Of a DNA stretch of 21,176 bases, positions 19,910-21,176 are shown in pieces. The stretch's first letter is position 1. Each line of letters begins with the position of its first letter. The notes under the pieces were generated by a model. That model saw only the letters and a program-made list of their open reading frames with translations, had not been told where the DNA came from and did not search any database. The stretch comes from Spirochaetaceae bacterium (GTDB taxonomy: Bacteria > Spirochaetota > Spirochaetia > Treponematales > Breznakiellaceae): assembly GCA_031257995.1 (NCBI GenBank), contig JAIRNN010000244.1, positions 1-21,176 on the forward strand. Reading direction: 5' to 3'. The translations under genes were made by a program, and so were the position numbers.

Positions 19910-20279
19910 CGTAAATATTTTTGGTGGAAAACGGGAGCAAAACGAGGCGAGGGGTGCGGAGAATTTGTTGTTGAGGCTTCATATTCAAGTTCAGTGCAAT
20001 ATCCAACAACATACATCATCAGCAAAGAATTTGCAAATAATAAATCCTATAGAAATGCCTTTGAAAAGAGGAGACACATATACATTTAGAATACGTATTG
20101 ACAATAAAAAGGTTGTTGCAATAATATACGGCAGTACATTTGTACAATTGACCAAAGGAAATGACGGCATATTTACCGCAGATTTTGAAATTCCCAATAA
20201 TATCAGGGAACTATCTATTGGAATTGCGGATTCAGAGCGTGGGCGGTATGAAAATATCGCGAAATATGCTATAAAGTAA
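19910..20279 (+). pseudogene. C-terminal fragment of an unknown, possibly secreted protein, frameshifted
   Basis: The first part (frame of 19910) ends SVQYPTTYIISKEFANNKSY, and the second (from about 20055) continues PLKRGDTYTFRIRIDNKKVV and DFEIPNNIRELSIGIADSER to a TAA at 20279. Two bases missing near 20060 would join them as one beta-rich domain. The N-terminal remainder is cut off by the IS3-like element. The DNA is AT-rich. Beta-sandwich domains of this look occur at the ends of secreted proteins, but I cannot name a family. Confidence 0.5.
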
Positions 20280-20292
20280 TGAGGGCTGGTAA

Positions 20293-20580
20293 ATGGAGTA
20301 TATTTACGATAGGAATGAATTGCTAAAATTCATCAATGAAAATTATAGTGACATTAAACCCCGCGATGTCGCCGAAAGGTGTCCGTCAAAAATCTTCCCA
20401 AAAATACGGGAACCTATGTCAAAATATTATCAAAAAGAAATCCTTGAAATGTTGGCGGTTTATGAAGCGGAACAATGGACGGCTGCTATGTTAATGGACG
20501 GCCGCAGTTTGGAATCCACATTAAGACTGCATGTTAAAGAAGATTTGAATTCTTCTGATATACATGAGAGGAGTGAATGA
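20293..20580 (+). CDS. Unknown small protein
   Basis: The 95-residue product begins MEYIYDRNELLKFINENYSD. It is mostly helical in appearance, without signal or membrane segment. It starts 13 bp after the previous fragment and its stop overlaps the next start by four bases (ATGA), so it belongs to a small operon with its neighbours. AT-rich composition marks it as accessory. A weak GAGGGCTGG box precedes ATG. No family is recognised. Confidence 0.55.
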   Translation: MEYIYDRNELLKFINENYSDIKPRDVAERCPSKIFPKIREPMSKYYQKEILEMLAVYEAEQWTAAMLMDGRSLESTLRLHVKEDLNSSDIHERSE

Positions 20581-21071
20581 AGGTGAAGTTACGGAATACC
20601 GTTTTTCTTTTGATTTTTGTTAATATAACACTATCAGTATATAGTAATATATACATAGTTAATACAGACAATTTACCAAATAATGAAGAATTTAATAAAA
20701 ACATGGCAACATTATTAGATATTAATCAATTTGTCAACCATTGGTCAATTGAATGGAATTATCCGGAGGATAAATCCAGTTTTATTAATTTTTTAGAGGC
20801 ATTTCATAATGATATTATTAGAATTAATGTCATAAATAATTACGAATTAAATTTGCTAAATGTTGTTATTATGACCTATTTATATAATTTAGATGAGGCG
20901 AATTATTATAATGAAATATCTAATGCTATAGAAAAAATGAAAAATGATTGTTCTGATGAATATCGGACATATTGGCTATTTGGTAATTTCTTAATAAGTG
21001 CTGCGAAGCCTTTTCTCGGCTATAATGAATTTGAAAAAATATTTCATACATTTAATAATAAGGCATCCTGA
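20577..21071 (+). CDS. Unknown exported protein, possibly truncated by IS30
   Basis: The 164-residue product has a signal-peptide-like start: a basic MKVKLR, then hydrophobic NTVFLLIFVNITLSVYS, with cleavage likely around 23-25. The mature part is asparagine-rich with helical segments. The start overlaps the upstream stop. It ends FHTFNNKAS directly where IS30-type terminal sequence begins, so the true C-terminus may be lost. The DNA is strongly AT-rich. No family is recognised. Confidence 0.55.
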   Translation: MKVKLRNTVFLLIFVNITLSVYSNIYIVNTDNLPNNEEFNKNMATLLDINQFVNHWSIEWNYPEDKSSFINFLEAFHNDIIRINVINNYELNLLNVVIMTYLYNLDEANYYNEISNAIEKMKNDCSDEYRTYWLFGNFLISAAKPFLGYNEFEKIFHTFNNKAS

Positions 21072-21113
21072 AATTCCTAGTGCAACCTGATAAAATAAAA
21101 CAAGGTGGCACAA

Positions 21114-21176
21114 ATGAGTTACGAAAGGATTACGTTAGAAGAAAGAGAAGAGATCTTTCGCTTGCGTTACGAAGAG
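21114..21176 (+). CDS. IS30-family transposase, 5' end only (partial)
   Basis: AAGGTGG precedes ATG 21114, and the 21 residues up to the window edge begin MSYERITLEEREEIFRL. This is the helix-turn-helix start of IS30 transposases. The DNA just before it (about 21071-21100, with AGTGCAACC) resembles the left terminal repeat and follows the stop of the preceding gene at once. The gene continues outside the window. Confidence 0.8.
   Translation, partial: MSYERITLEEREEIFRLRYEE

Overview
The window (21,176 bp) looks like a chromosomal segment of a GC-moderate spirochaete, most likely a Treponema-like (termite-gut type) organism. The reasons are inferential: a long U32 peptidase whose C-terminus reads RFNWKDGF, homopolymeric G tracts of 9 and 11 beside genes, a secE-nusG-rplK-rplA-rplJ...rplL block plus an rpsF-ssb-rpsR block, and many small intergenic repeats. 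No species can be named from the sequence alone.

Layout. 1-277: 3' end of an IS30-family transposase and a gene remnant. 278-496: a hairpin repeat and a G9 tract. 497-4528 (+): alr, secE, nusG, rplK, rplA, rplJ. 4529-5797: repeats, then an accessory two-gene module with its own promoter, inserted between rplJ and rplL; its first product looks HicB-like. 5872-7872 (+): rplL, rpsF, ssb, a tiny Cys-containing leader ORF with a terminator-like hairpin, and a zinc-type rpsR with a long arginine/glycine-rich N-terminus. rpoBC does not follow rplL and rplI does not follow rpsR. 7994-11316 (-): a Cys-cluster (YkgJ-type) protein, luxS, plsC, recX, rpsI and rplM, the last with a near-consensus promoter. 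11583-11813 (-): a small membrane/coiled-coil protein. 12005-16018 (+): gpsA, a U32 peptidase carrying an in-frame block of repeat DNA, and a frameshifted HIT-family gene. 16354-18960 (-): a polytopic membrane protein and a GT2-GtrA fusion whose start region contains a G11 tract. 19030-21176: a copy of the U32 3' end fused to a decayed IS3-like element, an AT-rich patch with a frameshifted fragment and two unknown genes, and the start of another IS30-family transposase.

How the parts fit. Most genes are housekeeping: translation, cell-wall D-alanine supply, phospholipid synthesis (gpsA, plsC), SRH recycling by luxS, and recombination control by recX. The accessory layer is the unusual part. 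At least three families of short palindromic repeats (called R1, R2 and R3 here) lie at almost every operon break. R1 and R3 have also entered the U32 coding sequence, where they would be translated as about 80 extra residues. The GT2-GtrA gene must be translated through G11, so it is a strong candidate phase-variable surface-glycan gene. The HicB-like pair inside the rplJ-rplL gap is the best candidate for an undescribed small system.
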